DNA from: CAIJXB01 sp964455905
GTDB lineage: Bacteria; Chlamydiota; Chlamydiia; Chlamydiales; Rhabdochlamydiaceae
Direction of reading: 5' to 3'
Assembly (NCBI GenBank): GCA_964455905.1
Contig: CAYVYN010000001.1
Coordinates: forward strand, 186,001 to 250,000
DNA: 64,000 nt
Part shown: piece by piece, positions 34,713 through 44,500 of the stretch
Layout of the letters: each line of letters begins with the position of its first letter
How positions within the stretch are numbered: position 1 is the first letter of the stretch
Notes under the pieces: model-generated
What the model was told of the DNA's origin: nothing
Databases searched by the model: none
Seen by the model: only the letters and a program-made list of their open reading frames with translations
Program-made: the position numbers and the translations under genes

Positions 34713-35473
34713 TTTCTGGTATAAAAAACCAAAAAATAAAAAAAATAAGCTATATAATTATCAGCATTCATTTATTGTGTATAATATATATAAATATATA
34801 TTCAGAAAAAAAGCCGCGCGAAAAAGAAAAAAAAATTACAGTAAAAACATTTCAATCTAATCCCGCAGTCCCCATAACAAAAATACAAACTATTAAAAAA
34901 AATCCAACAACCCCATCCACTACCCCTTCCCCCAAAAAAGAAACGCCGAAAGCTCCAGTTAAAAAAGCTGAACCAAAAGTTTTACCTAAAAAAACGACTC
35001 CAATAACAAAAAACAGCCCGCCTACTGAAAAAAAAACAGAAATTAAAGCTGAAAAGAAACAGGCTCCCGAACCCCAGGTAAAAAAGAAAAAAAATATCGC
35101 ACTCGAAAAATCTCTAAAAGAAATCAAAGAAAGCATTGCTAAAATAGAAGCAGAAAATGATAGAATAAGAACTAGCTTACCGTCTAAGAGTGCAACTTTA
35201 GAAGAAGAAATTCTTCCAAATGATTATGCTTCTTCTTTGGTTTGCTACCTACAGGAACAACTCCAATTACCTGATATTGGAGAGGTGAAAATTCAAATAA
35301 CGCTATTTCCTAACGGAACAGTAGAAAAAATGACAGTATTATCTGCAGAAAGTGAAAAAAACAAAAAAAGAATACAAGAGAACCTACCAAATTTGCAGTT
35401 TCCGCCTTTTCCTAAAAATGCAAGAAATTTGGACAAACAAACTTTTATACTTACCTTTTGCAATGAAATTTAA
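34709..35473 (+). CDS. TolA/TonB-like periplasm-spanning protein
   Basis: By position and plan this is the TolA equivalent. A single N-terminal span (ISYIIISIHLLCIIYINIY, about 13-31) is followed by about 100 residues very rich in Lys, Pro, Thr and Glu that would cross the periplasm, then a helix (LEKSLKEIKESIAKIEAENDRI). The C-terminal domain of about 90 residues resembles TonB/TolA (QLPDIGEVKIQITLFPNGTV, then LQFPPFPKNARNLDKQTFILTF). Sequence identity to E. coli TolA is too low to see by eye. Translationally coupled to tolR; tolB follows 21 bases later. Confidence 0.75.
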   Translation: MISGIKNQKIKKISYIIISIHLLCIIYINIYSEKKPREKEKKITVKTFQSNPAVPITKIQTIKKNPTTPSTTPSPKKETPKAPVKKAEPKVLPKKTTPITKNSPPTEKKTEIKAEKKQAPEPQVKKKKNIALEKSLKEIKESIAKIEAENDRIRTSLPSKSATLEEEILPNDYASSLVCYLQEQLQLPDIGEVKIQITLFPNGTVEKMTVLSAESEKNKKRIQENLPNLQFPPFPKNARNLDKQTFILTFCNEI

Positions 35474-35494
35474 CAAAAATAAAGAGCTCTATTT

Positions 35495-36862
35495 ATGAAA
35501 TACAGAAAGATCACCCTCTTCGCCTCACTACTAGCTCTGGCTTTTATAGCTTCTATAGAAGCTGCTCCTACATCAGGGCCTCAAGAAATTAGAGTACAAC
35601 TCTTAACAGAGACAAAACTTTCCTCCATTTACCTTTCCTCTTTTCATTCAGAAGGTGCGAATTCTACCTTGTCTTCCGCTTACTTAAAAGAACTCGATAA
35701 GATCTTGGAATATGATTTTAATCATAACGGGAAAACAACAGTTTTAAGTAAAAACAACGCAAAAGAAAACATCCTAAAAGCAGTAACAGCAGAAGGACTC
35801 ACTGCTCAAGCAATTGGCGCTCCTTACGCAGTTTCGTTTAGCCTAAAAGGCAACAACCTTCAATGTAAAGCGTATAACCTTCAAAAAAAAACAGCAAAAA
35901 CATTTTCTGAAATTGTGCTCACAGGGTCACTTCCTCAAGACAGGCAAAAACTTCATAAATTAAGCGATACCATTCACGAAACATTATTCAACTGTAAAGG
36001 CATAGCTAGCTGTAAAATTTTATATGCATTTCAAAACAAATCTGCTGACGGTAACTGGGTTTCTGAAATTGCAGAATGTGATTCTGATGGAGAAAACAAA
36101 AGAATTTTAACGAAAGAAAACAGCTACTGTGTAACCCCTGTTTCAATCCCAAAAAGCGAGGAATTTCATAAAGACCTTTTTCTTTACGTCTCCTATAAAA
36201 CAGGCCAACCAAAAATTTTCATCGCCTCAAAAGAAACAGGAAAAGGAAACAAGGTAGTAGATATTCGAGGAAATCAGATACTCCCAGCCATCTCTAAACA
36301 GCGCGATAAACTTGCCTTTATTTGTGATGCAAGCGGAAGAACCGATCTATTCGTGCAAACACTTAACCCTGAAACAGGGAAGACAGGAACGCCCCACCAA
36401 CTATTTTCTTACCCTAGATCAACTCAAGCATCTCCTACATTTAGTCCAGACGGATCAAAAATAGCTTTTGTATCCGACAAAGACGGTGCACCTAGAATTT
36501 ACCTAATCTCTTCTAAACCAGAAGACAAAAGACAGCCCGCTCAGCTACTAACAAGAAAAAATAAAGAAAATTCTTGTCCAAACTGGTCTTCTGATGGTAC
36601 AAAATTGGCTTATAGTGCTAAAACGGAAGGGATACGCCAAATATGGATTTACGATTTCAATACAGGGGAAGAAAAACAACTCACTTCTGGTCCTGGCGAT
36701 AAAGAAAATCCTTGTTTTGCACAAAATAACTTACACATTGTATTTAACTCAACCGACGGCCCGTATTCAGATTTATACGTAGTAAATTTAAATCAACCAA
36801 ATGCTATAAAAATAACCAAAGGCTCTGGTAAAAACCATTATCCAAACTGGAGCTTACGCTAA
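35495..36862 (+). CDS. tolB: Periplasmic Tol-Pal protein TolB
   Basis: Periplasmic beta-propeller that links Pal to outer-membrane partners. The 455-residue protein has a Sec signal (about 1-23, ending IEAAP), an alpha/beta N-domain and a C-terminal propeller of WD40-like PD40 repeats, e.g. SPTFSPDGSKIAFVSDKDGAPRIY, CPNWSSDGTKLAYSAK and HYPNWSLR at the very end. Such repeats and the length are those of TolB (about 430 residues). Pal follows 29 bases later. Confidence 0.93.
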   Translation: MKYRKITLFASLLALAFIASIEAAPTSGPQEIRVQLLTETKLSSIYLSSFHSEGANSTLSSAYLKELDKILEYDFNHNGKTTVLSKNNAKENILKAVTAEGLTAQAIGAPYAVSFSLKGNNLQCKAYNLQKKTAKTFSEIVLTGSLPQDRQKLHKLSDTIHETLFNCKGIASCKILYAFQNKSADGNWVSEIAECDSDGENKRILTKENSYCVTPVSIPKSEEFHKDLFLYVSYKTGQPKIFIASKETGKGNKVVDIRGNQILPAISKQRDKLAFICDASGRTDLFVQTLNPETGKTGTPHQLFSYPRSTQASPTFSPDGSKIAFVSDKDGAPRIYLISSKPEDKRQPAQLLTRKNKENSCPNWSSDGTKLAYSAKTEGIRQIWIYDFNTGEEKQLTSGPGDKENPCFAQNNLHIVFNSTDGPYSDLYVVNLNQPNAIKITKGSGKNHYPNWSLR

Positions 36863-36891
36863 ATTTCATCAAATAAATGAGAGAACCAATT

Positions 36892-37578
36892 ATGAAAAAA
36901 TCCTTACTTTTCGCTTTAATGACATCCTGCATCAGCTTACTTATCCTAGGTGGCTGTAAAAAAGACTCTGGAGCTGTATGGGATGACTCCACTAGCATGG
37001 GAAACTACAAACGCGCTAAAGAACGCGTACTTTGGGGTGCGTCTTCTGAGGGAGAAATCGCTATGGCAGATTCTAAACTTTTTGCATCTTCTGACGACGA
37101 CTTTGTTCCTCTTCAAGATGATGACCTTAAATTACAGTTTTCTGAAACAGTCTTCATGCAACCTAAAGAATCGCCAGGAGAAGAAAACAGCTCTATTCCT
37201 GGAATTTCTGGATTCCAAACACCTTACGGAAGTTTAGCTACGATTTTTCAAACTGTACATTTTAATACAGATGAATACGTGATAAAAAACAAAGAAGAAA
37301 TAGCTTCCATTCAAAAAATGAGTTCCTATTTAAAATCACATCCCAAAACATACATTTTTGTCGAAGGGAACTGCGATCAAAGAGGCCCAGAAGCGTATAA
37401 CCTATCCCTTGGAAGCAGAAGAGCGAATGCTGTAAGAAACATGCTCATCCAAGAAGGTGTTAATCCCGATCAAATTTACACAATTAGCTATGGGAAAGAA
37501 AAATTACTAAATTCCAAAAACACCCCAGAAGCTTGGGCTCAAAATAGACGCGCTCAATTTAAAATATATTCAAAATAA
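36892..37578 (+). CDS. pal: Peptidoglycan-associated lipoprotein Pal
   Basis: Outer-membrane lipoprotein whose OmpA-like domain grips peptidoglycan. I start it at 36892 so that the lipoprotein signal (MKKSLLFALMTSCISLLILGGC) begins directly; a frame from 36877 adds five residues. The lipobox is LLILGGC with Cys 22 as the lipidation site. The OmpA domain covers about 110-228: VHFNTDEYVI, FVEGNCDQRGPEAYNLSLGSRRANAVRNML, ISYGKEKLLN and NRRAQFKI. The conserved Asp/Arg that bind the diaminopimelate side chain appear to be present. A long acidic linker precedes the domain. A GC-rich hairpin follows. Confidence 0.93.
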   Translation: MKKSLLFALMTSCISLLILGGCKKDSGAVWDDSTSMGNYKRAKERVLWGASSEGEIAMADSKLFASSDDDFVPLQDDDLKLQFSETVFMQPKESPGEENSSIPGISGFQTPYGSLATIFQTVHFNTDEYVIKNKEEIASIQKMSSYLKSHPKTYIFVEGNCDQRGPEAYNLSLGSRRANAVRNMLIQEGVNPDQIYTISYGKEKLLNSKNTPEAWAQNRRAQFKIYSK

Positions 37579-37583
37579 CCTAA

Positions 37584-37608
37584 TTCCGGGGAAAGTCCTT
37601 CCCCGGAA
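37584..37608 (+). terminator. GC-rich hairpin after pal
   Basis: TTCCGGGGAA (37584-37593) and TTCCCCGGAA (37599-37608) form a perfect 10-bp stem with a five-base loop, five bases after the pal stop. T-rich sequence follows only after about seven bases, so it may be an imperfect terminator or an mRNA-stabilising element that lowers expression of the downstream LysM and murI genes. Confidence 0.65.
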
Positions 37609-37628
37609 CTTTATCCCTTTTATTTTTT

Positions 37629-38225
37629 ATGAAAATACCATCTATCGTTTTTTTACTAATAAACATCCTTCTTGTAGGATGCACTCCGCATATGGCTGTT
37701 TTACAACAAGACAAACATGAAACCTCAATTGCTCTAAGAGAAGTTCTTCAAGAAGTAGCTGATTTAAAGCACACTTTAAATAACTTGCAAGTAGAAATGC
37801 AAATTCTAGACGAACAATTTAGAATACAAGAATCAATTTTAAAAACAAAAACACAGACTTCTCATGACAAAAAAACTAAGGGAGAAGACCTATCCTTCTT
37901 GGATAACAGAATAGCATCCTTAGAACAAAAACAAAATAAAATGTCAGCTTATGCTTCAAAAATAGAAGAATTGGAATTTTCATTAAACGAACAAAAAAAG
38001 CTCCTTCAAGATATTTCACAACTAAAATCTACACTCTCTGTCTTAGAAAAAACTCTTTACCAAGAGCAAACTGAAGTTTTGTACCAAGTAAAAGCAGGCG
38101 ATTCTCTTGAAAAAATAGCAAGACTACACAAAACGTCTGTAAATGCAATTAAACAAGCAAATAACCTATCCAAAAATACAATCATGATCGGGGAAGAATT
38201 AAAAATTCCTTCTGGCGACTCATGA
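37629..38225 (+). CDS. LysM-domain lipoprotein
   Basis: A 198-residue envelope lipoprotein. The signal and lipobox are FLLINILLVGC (Cys 18). A long coiled coil follows (about 30-150: VLQEVADLKHTLNNLQVEM, IASLEQKQNKMSAYASKIEEL, LLQDISQLKSTLSVLEKTL). A single LysM occupies the end (YQVKAGDSLEKIARLHKTSVNAIKQANNL, then IMIGEELKIP). LysM binds N-acetylglucosamine polymers, so it should tie the outer membrane to peptidoglycan next to Pal. A LysM gene after pal is also known to me in C. trachomatis. Its stop overlaps murI as ATGA. Confidence 0.85.
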   Translation: MKIPSIVFLLINILLVGCTPHMAVLQQDKHETSIALREVLQEVADLKHTLNNLQVEMQILDEQFRIQESILKTKTQTSHDKKTKGEDLSFLDNRIASLEQKQNKMSAYASKIEELEFSLNEQKKLLQDISQLKSTLSVLEKTLYQEQTEVLYQVKAGDSLEKIARLHKTSVNAIKQANNLSKNTIMIGEELKIPSGDS

Positions 38226-39043
38226 AAAATGCAAGTATCGGCATTTTTGATTCTGGCCTAGGGGGTCTTACTGTCATGCGAGCGATAAAAGACCTGCTCC
38301 CCGATGAAAATATTGTTTATTTTGGAGACACTCTGCACTTACCCTACGGTAATAAAAGTGAACAAACAATACTGCGTTATTCCCTAGAAAATGTACAATT
38401 CCTACAAAACCTAGGGATCAAGCTACTAATTATTGCTTGCCATACAGTTTCAACAACGGCCTATCAAACAATAAAAAAAGCTTCTTCCATCCCGATACTT
38501 GAAATGGTTGAACCTAGTATTGATCTGCTTAAAAGGTACTGCCAAGAAAAAAAAAACTCACCTCAAATCACAATTCTTGGAACAAAAAGAACAATTGATT
38601 CAAATGTCTATCAAACTAGACTTCTATCAAATATTCCCTTTGCGAACATAAAAGCAATTTCCTGCCCTCTTTTTGTTCCTTTGGTCGAAGAAGGATACAT
38701 ACAACACCCAATCGCGAAAACTATTATCCAAGAGCAATTAAAAGAGATGAACGGAGTCGATTTTGCCCTTCTTGCGTGTACTCATTATCCACTTTTACAA
38801 TCCCAAATACAAGAAACGCTAGGGCCTTCTACTATTTTAATAGATCCTGCCATTGCTTGCGCACAAGCCGCTTTTGATTTCCTCAAAAAAGAAGACCTTT
38901 TAAACCCCTCTGGAAAAAAAGGCGAATATGCTTTTTACGTTTCTGACCATCCTGAAAAATTTCGCTTAATGGGCGAAGAATTTTTAAATTGTCCGGTAGA
39001 GCCGATTTTTTCTACAAAAATACCATCAGCACTTAGTGTTTGA
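38222..39043 (+). CDS. murI: Glutamate racemase
   Basis: Makes D-glutamate for the peptidoglycan stem peptide. The 273-residue protein shows IGIFDSGLGGLTVMRAI (6-22), YFGDTLHLPYGNKSE (36-50), the first catalytic cysteine in LIIACHTVSTTAYQ and the second in FALLACTHYPLLQ. In the usual version the first motif reads ACNTAS; here Asn is replaced by His (ACHTVS). Translationally coupled to the LysM lipoprotein gene. Chlamydiaceae are thought to lack murI, so its presence separates this organism from them and supports real peptidoglycan synthesis. Confidence 0.93.
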   Translation: MKNASIGIFDSGLGGLTVMRAIKDLLPDENIVYFGDTLHLPYGNKSEQTILRYSLENVQFLQNLGIKLLIIACHTVSTTAYQTIKKASSIPILEMVEPSIDLLKRYCQEKKNSPQITILGTKRTIDSNVYQTRLLSNIPFANIKAISCPLFVPLVEEGYIQHPIAKTIIQEQLKEMNGVDFALLACTHYPLLQSQIQETLGPSTILIDPAIACAQAAFDFLKKEDLLNPSGKKGEYAFYVSDHPEKFRLMGEEFLNCPVEPIFSTKIPSALSV

Positions 39044-39130
39044 CTAAATAACTAATTAATTAAAAAAAAATAGAAAAAAAACATACAAACTGCTTGAATG
39101 GGGAACTACATCTAAAAAACGGTGACCTAA

Positions 39131-39835
39131 ATGACACAAAAGAAAAGAATTATTTTAATCGAAGACGAAGAAGATATAGCAGCACTCCTTAAGTTACAAG
39201 CTGAGCTTTCAGGCTATAAACTTCACGTGGAGGTCGATGGGATTAACGGATATCGGGCTATCGAAAGAGAAAAGCCGGATCTAGTACTTTTAGATATAAT
39301 GCTCCCTGGGCAAAATGGATTTGATGTCTGTCGGAAAATGAAAAACGACTCCGACCTTAAAAATATTCCTATCATAATTCTTACAGCTAAAGCAGAAGAA
39401 ATCGATGTGATTTTAGGTCTAGAATTAGGTGCCGACGATTATATAGCTAAACCTTTTTCTCCAAAAATTCTATTTTCAAAAATAAAGGCTCTTCTAAGAA
39501 GATCTAAAGAACTAGAAAAAAATTTAGAAGTAATTTCGTTTGGAGAGTTTGTTTTAGAGGTAGACCGCTATCTATTAAAAAAGGGAAATAAAATCATTCC
39601 TGTCACTCTATCAGAATTTGGTATCCTAAAAAGACTTTTAGCTAATAAAGGAAAAGTTTTAACCAGAAACCAACTCCTAGATGATATTCATAACGACGAC
39701 GCATTTATCGTAGACCGTAATATTGACGTACACATCGCTTCTTTAAGAAAAAAGCTTGGACCCAGCTTTGACGGAATTGAGACCGTTAGAGGTGTTGGAT
39801 ATCGATTCAAAGAAGAACATGCAGTTTCTCATTAA
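39131..39835 (+). CDS. OmpR/PhoB-type response regulator
   Basis: A DNA-binding two-component response regulator of 234 residues. The receiver domain (about 1-120) has the acidic pair (IEDEEDIA), the phospho-acceptor Asp in LVLLDIMLPGQNGFDV, ILTAKAEEID and the switch lysine in DDYIAKPFSP. The C-terminal winged helix (about 135-234) has LTLSEF-type VTLSEFGILKRLLANKGKVLTRNQLLDDI, VDVHIASLRKKLG and VRGVGYRF. All phosphorylation residues are present, unlike the chlamydial atypical ChxR. No histidine kinase is adjacent, so it is an orphan here. Confidence 0.92.
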   Translation: MTQKKRIILIEDEEDIAALLKLQAELSGYKLHVEVDGINGYRAIEREKPDLVLLDIMLPGQNGFDVCRKMKNDSDLKNIPIIILTAKAEEIDVILGLELGADDYIAKPFSPKILFSKIKALLRRSKELEKNLEVISFGEFVLEVDRYLLKKGNKIIPVTLSEFGILKRLLANKGKVLTRNQLLDDIHNDDAFIVDRNIDVHIASLRKKLGPSFDGIETVRGVGYRFKEEHAVSH

Positions 39836-39876
39836 AAACTACCGCATAATTTTATCTTGCTAAAAAGGAAAAATAA

Positions 39877-40320
39877 ATGAAACGCAACTTACTTATACTC
39901 GGTTCTTTAACCTGCATTCTTTGCAGCTGCGAAACAAAGACTGGAACAGGAGCTTTGGCTGGAGCTGGCGTAGGAGCTTTAGCTGGTGGATTAATCGGGG
40001 GAAACGCAACTGGGGCCCTCATAGGGGCTGGGGTAGGAGCTCTCGCAGGTGGACTAGTAGGAGCAGCGCTCGACGAGCAAGATAGAAAAATCATGCAGCA
40101 AAACGCTCCTCAAACCCTACAAAAAATAGACTCCAAACAACAACTAACTATCCCAGATGTTGTAGCAATGACAAAAAATGGCCTTAGCGAAGAAGTTATC
40201 ATCAACCAAATCAAACACACAGAAAGCATTTTTCACTTAACTTCGGATGAAATCATAGAATTAAAAAATTCTGGTGTTTCAGAAAAAGTCATCCAGTGTA
40301 TGATCAATACCGCCAACTAA
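39877..40320 (+). CDS. Glycine-zipper lipoprotein
   Basis: The 147-residue protein has a lipoprotein signal (LGSLTCILCSC; Cys 19 or so). It then has a classic glycine zipper over about 25-65 (GALAGAGVGALAGGLIGGNATGAL and a second near-identical unit), which would form a tight membrane hairpin. The C-terminal 70 residues are soluble (IPDVVAMTKNGLSEEVIINQI, LTSDEIIELKNSGVSEKVIQCM), two related helical hairpins. Similar outer-membrane lipoproteins are common but their role is not settled. The TPR gene begins 24 bases later and is probably co-transcribed. Confidence 0.75.
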   Translation: MKRNLLILGSLTCILCSCETKTGTGALAGAGVGALAGGLIGGNATGALIGAGVGALAGGLVGAALDEQDRKIMQQNAPQTLQKIDSKQQLTIPDVVAMTKNGLSEEVIINQIKHTESIFHLTSDEIIELKNSGVSEKVIQCMINTAN

Positions 40321-40343
40321 GATTTTTTGGTAGAAGGAGAGCA

Positions 40344-41336
40344 ATGCTAACAAAAACACAAGCAGTTAAAAAGAATCCTCAAACATTTAATTTTTATGAA
40401 GAATTCAAAGCTTGCACACTGTTTTATGCAAGATTTCATCTCATTTTTTTATCTTGTTTGTTTTTACAGCTTTTGTTGTTTTTTGTTTTTTTCCCCTACC
40501 TAAGTAAGTCTGCTGCAAGCGCTTTTATTCCAGCATTTTTTTTGTTAACCCTATTTTCATACCTAGTTATTCTATTTTTCTTCCAGACTAAGCGTCCTAT
40601 GCAACTACTTAATATGAAAGAAAAACTAAGCCTTCATTTAAAAGCGCAAGGACTCTCTCCCTTAGAAATCGCAGATGCTATCCAAAAAGAAGCTTTTTCA
40701 TTAATTGAAGAAGAACTGAGTTTCTACAGTGCTTCCTCTTCATTTACCTCAATAAATCCTGTTCTTTCCAAGTTGAAAATACGACTCCACTGGCAAAATT
40801 TTCATCTAATGAAAGAACTCCTTTTTTTATTAGCTATAGATGAACTCACAAATATCATAAAAAAAACCCCACTGGATCCAACTACTCATATCAAACTGAC
40901 CGAAACATACAAAAACTTAAGCCTTATCTATCTTACTCCTGCTTTTTCCTGGATTCCTGTAGAATTCTCTTCTGAAGCTATGGAAAGTAAGTTTCAGTTC
41001 TTCTCTGAAAGAGCTATCGAAGAAATTACTGTGTTACAAGACTACGGGATAGAAAACTCCTGGATCCACTCGACTCTAGCAGAAATCTATCACTTACAAA
41101 AGCGACCAGAAAATGAAATTAAAGAATATGAAACTCTTTTAGAAATTATGCCAGAAAATGAAAAAATCTTATTCCAACTAGGTATGCTATACTTTCAAGA
41201 AGGACTTAACTCAAAGGGTTTAAAAGTTTATGAAAAGCTCTTAACCTTAGATCCATCACAAGCAGATCAAATTATTAACTACTACGGATCGTACACAACA
41301 TACGAAACATCCCTTCTTTCATCTGTTTCTTCCTAA
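40344..41336 (+). CDS. Membrane protein with C-terminal TPR
   Basis: I start it at 40344, where AGAAGGAGA precedes the ATG; a frame extending to 40296 overlaps the lipoprotein gene. The 330-residue product has two or three membrane spans near the N-terminus (LIFLSCLFLQLLLFFVFFPYL and AFIPAFFLLTLFSYLVILFFF, about 35-85). A helical region follows and ends in at least two TPR-like units (STLAEIYHLQKRPENEIKEYETLLEIMP, ILFQLGMLYFQEGLNSKGLKVYEKLLTLDP). TPRs bind partner proteins. No enzymatic motif; function unknown. Confidence 0.65.
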   Translation: MLTKTQAVKKNPQTFNFYEEFKACTLFYARFHLIFLSCLFLQLLLFFVFFPYLSKSAASAFIPAFFLLTLFSYLVILFFFQTKRPMQLLNMKEKLSLHLKAQGLSPLEIADAIQKEAFSLIEEELSFYSASSSFTSINPVLSKLKIRLHWQNFHLMKELLFLLAIDELTNIIKKTPLDPTTHIKLTETYKNLSLIYLTPAFSWIPVEFSSEAMESKFQFFSERAIEEITVLQDYGIENSWIHSTLAEIYHLQKRPENEIKEYETLLEIMPENEKILFQLGMLYFQEGLNSKGLKVYEKLLTLDPSQADQIINYYGSYTTYETSLLSSVSS

Positions 41337-41516
41337 AAAAAAATTACACATTGGTTTTTTTTGATAAGAAACAAACACACAAAAAACAACTCTTTGAGCA
41401 CAATTTCTCAAAAAATGAACGCCTTTTGTAAATAGAAAATGTACAAGTAAATTCCTGAGGCTATAGATGATATGGGTTAAATTCAAAAGAATTTTTATGT
41501 ATATTTTAAATAACGC

Positions 41517-41545
41517 TTGAGAACTTTATGAACTCTATGTAAAGT
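41517..41545 (+). promoter_or_regulatory. Possible promoter of the OppA-fusion gene
   Basis: TTGAGA (41517-41522), 17-base spacer, TAAAGT (41540-41545). It lies in the 244-base gap after the TPR gene and 36 bases before the next start codon. Confidence 0.35.
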
Positions 41546-41580
41546 CTAAACTAGCTTAACATTTAGTTTTTAACAAGAAT

Positions 41581-44500
41581 ATGGCACTATCAAACACCTT
41601 ATCAACGTCCTGCACCTCAGATAAAGCAGAACCTTCTATTGAAAAAAGCATTTCCCTGCCGTTAAAAATTGAACCAATTTTACCGTATGCGATGCATTCT
41701 CCTGAAATCGTTGCTCATGTAAAAGAGATGGAGCAAATCGTTGTAAAGTGTATTCCTCCTTTTTTCTTTCAAAAAACAACGTCCTTCTTTCAAACCAATC
41801 TACTTACTGAACTTCCGATTCTTAGCTGGGAAAAACCAGAAAGTTCCCCCGGGTGCATAGAACTGTCTTTACTTTGCCTTTCTTCAAAAGAAGATTCTAC
41901 GGCAACTAAAATTGAATCCATCCTAAAAGAATGGGTTGTTCCTGGAAAAACTACAACTCTTCTATCCATCAAATCTCTTTATTTTCATTGGGATCAGTTT
42001 TCAGATAAATCTTTTCTTGTACTAAACGCTAAATGCTTAATAGAAAGTGAAAAAGACCTAAATAAGGCACTTACTTTACTCCCTTCTTTTTCGATGCAGC
42101 TGACTTCCTGTCTAAAAAGCCCTCACTCATTAAAAGATTTTTTTTCTTTAAGACCTCTTCTTCAAGAATTCAAACAAACTCAAGTGCACCAGCAACTTGT
42201 TCTTCTGATAGAAAAACTCCCCCTGCTCTTTAGCTCAGACCTATTTCTTGAAATGAGTCGTTTTTTTTCTTTATGCCCAAAATCCTTTTGCGATCCCAGA
42301 GCTCCGAGATTAATTACAAAAATTTTGGCTTTTCATTTTTTGATGAGAACCAATCTTCTTCGCCTAATTTCACTTTTCCCGGAAAAAAAACACCTTGAAA
42401 TACGCTATATTAGAACTAACCTTACATTTCCCTTCGGCTCAAAACCCGTTGTAGGACTCGTTTTAGGAATATCTCCGCTAGGGAGACACGAATTTTTTGA
42501 AGAATGCCATATTGCTCAAGCAACACAAATGATTCTTCCTGGAACTCGGATAGTCAAAGGTTCATTTTATACATACCAAGGACCGCAAGACCCTATTTGT
42601 ACTTTATATCTCGAATTAGAAAAAAAAGATGGCACCTCCTTTTCTGCTACTGAAATAAACCTCTTAAAACAAGACTTGGAAGAAAAACTTAAACGTTGTG
42701 TAGAAAAACTAGTCCCATCAGTCTTTATGGCTCGCAACGAAGAAGAGACCATGCGAAACATCCTAATACTCAGCCAAGAATTAAAAAGACTATCAGACTT
42801 ACCACAAGTAATGATTTCCCTTGATTCGCATACAACCTCAGAAATTTCTTTTACAATTATACTGGTTAGAATTTTAAAGCCCGGAACCCCCTCTCTTGCC
42901 AAAAATTTTACAACTTTAAAATCTGAGGCTTTATTTGTATCAGATCGAGTACAACAAGTAGGTTTTTTAAAAAAGACAACACCAAAAGAAGCCCACGTTT
43001 TTCATCTTCGCTTCCCTAAAAGCAGCAATCTTTTGCGAGCAGATAACTCGGTTAATTTTTATTTAGCAAGAAGTCGAGCTTCCTCTATTTTGCTAGAAGC
43101 AATCGGGCCTTTTAGAGATTATAACGGGGGAATGATCCTGAAACAAGGAGAGCTCTTCTATCAATTTCAAGATGCATTTTCTACTATTTCAGAAAAAAAC
43201 CCAGAACTATTAGAGAATTTTTTCTTTTCTTTGAACCCTATTGAAGTCCAAGCAACTTTACCGCTCTTGTCATTAGAAATACTTTTCAACCAATTTTTAG
43301 AAGCTCAAAAAACAAAACCTATACAAAAAGAAGACTACTTCATAAAAATTGAAGAACACAAAAAGCAACTCTTCACAACAATACGCATACAAGACGTATC
43401 ATTCAAAGAAGAACTTTTTTCTGCTCTTGCAGCACAAGGACTCTACTCCAAATCGCTTGTCCAAAGTTCAATTCAGATGCAAGGATCTCTTTACGTAAGC
43501 ATCGTATTTCCTCACGTAGATGACAAAAAACAAAATCTAATTATCGCTACACTTCACGAAGCAATCAAAAAATGGGTTCTTAAAATTCAAAATCAACAAG
43601 TTTTAAATCTTAGCTTTTTAGAACTTCCACAATCACTAGATCCTAGACTTGCCGGAGATGACTACTCTCACACAATTACAAAAATGCTTTTTGAAGGATT
43701 AACAAGACTTTCTGAGACAGGAAAACCAGAACTTGCTGCAGCAAGATCTGTAGAAATCTCTAAAGATTTAAAAAGTTATTTATTCAAACTCAAAAAATGT
43801 TACTGGTCTGATGGGTCTCCTGTTTGCGCGCAAGACTTTGCTTACACCTGGAAAAAAATTCTATCGCCAGATTTTACAACAGCATTTGCTCACGTTTTCT
43901 ACCCTATTAAAAATGCTAGGGCCGCTAAAGAAAACCGTTGCTCTATTGAAGATGTGGGTATTACGGTACTAGGAGACTATTCTTTACTCGTAGAATTAGA
44001 ACACCCAACTCCCGAATTTCTAGAACTTACAGCCTATTCCACATACTCTCCTGTGCATCACATTATAGATAAAATACACCCTAACTGGAGTATTGGACGA
44101 TTAGAAGATTTTGTTTGTAACGGACCTTTTGTTATAAAAAAAATCACTAACCACACAAGCTATGAATTAACCAAAAATTCGTTTTATTGGGATAAAGACC
44201 ACATTCGCCTACAGAAAATTCTACTATCCAAAAACACAACGCTCGTAGCGAATGAAATGTTTAAAAATGACGAAATTCACTGGCTAGGTCGACCTATGCA
44301 TCCTTGGGAAGGCTCCTCTAATGGAATTTCAGAATCATTCACAGTTTCTGCCCCAATAGGTATTCACTGGTGCATCTTTAATACCGAAAAATTTCCATTC
44401 AATAACGCGAACCTCAGACGGGCTTTTGATCTTGCAATCGATAAAAATGACCTCACAAAAAAAATACCCTATGAACACTTACCTGCATCAACTCCTCTTC

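Noticed and set aside
34852..35136. Leftward hydrophobic reading frame opposite the TolA-like gene
   Set aside because: It is the antisense shadow of a Lys/Pro/Thr-rich coding region, which produces Phe/Gly/Val-rich frames by chance.
39852..40094. Leftward Ala/Pro-rich reading frame
   Set aside because: Antisense of the glycine zipper (Gly/Ala codons read backward as Pro/Ala); not a gene.
40330..40345. Second sigma-54 site (TGGTAGAAGGAGAGCA)
   Set aside because: It has GG and GC at the right distance, but it is the ribosome-binding site of the TPR gene and matches little else of the consensus.
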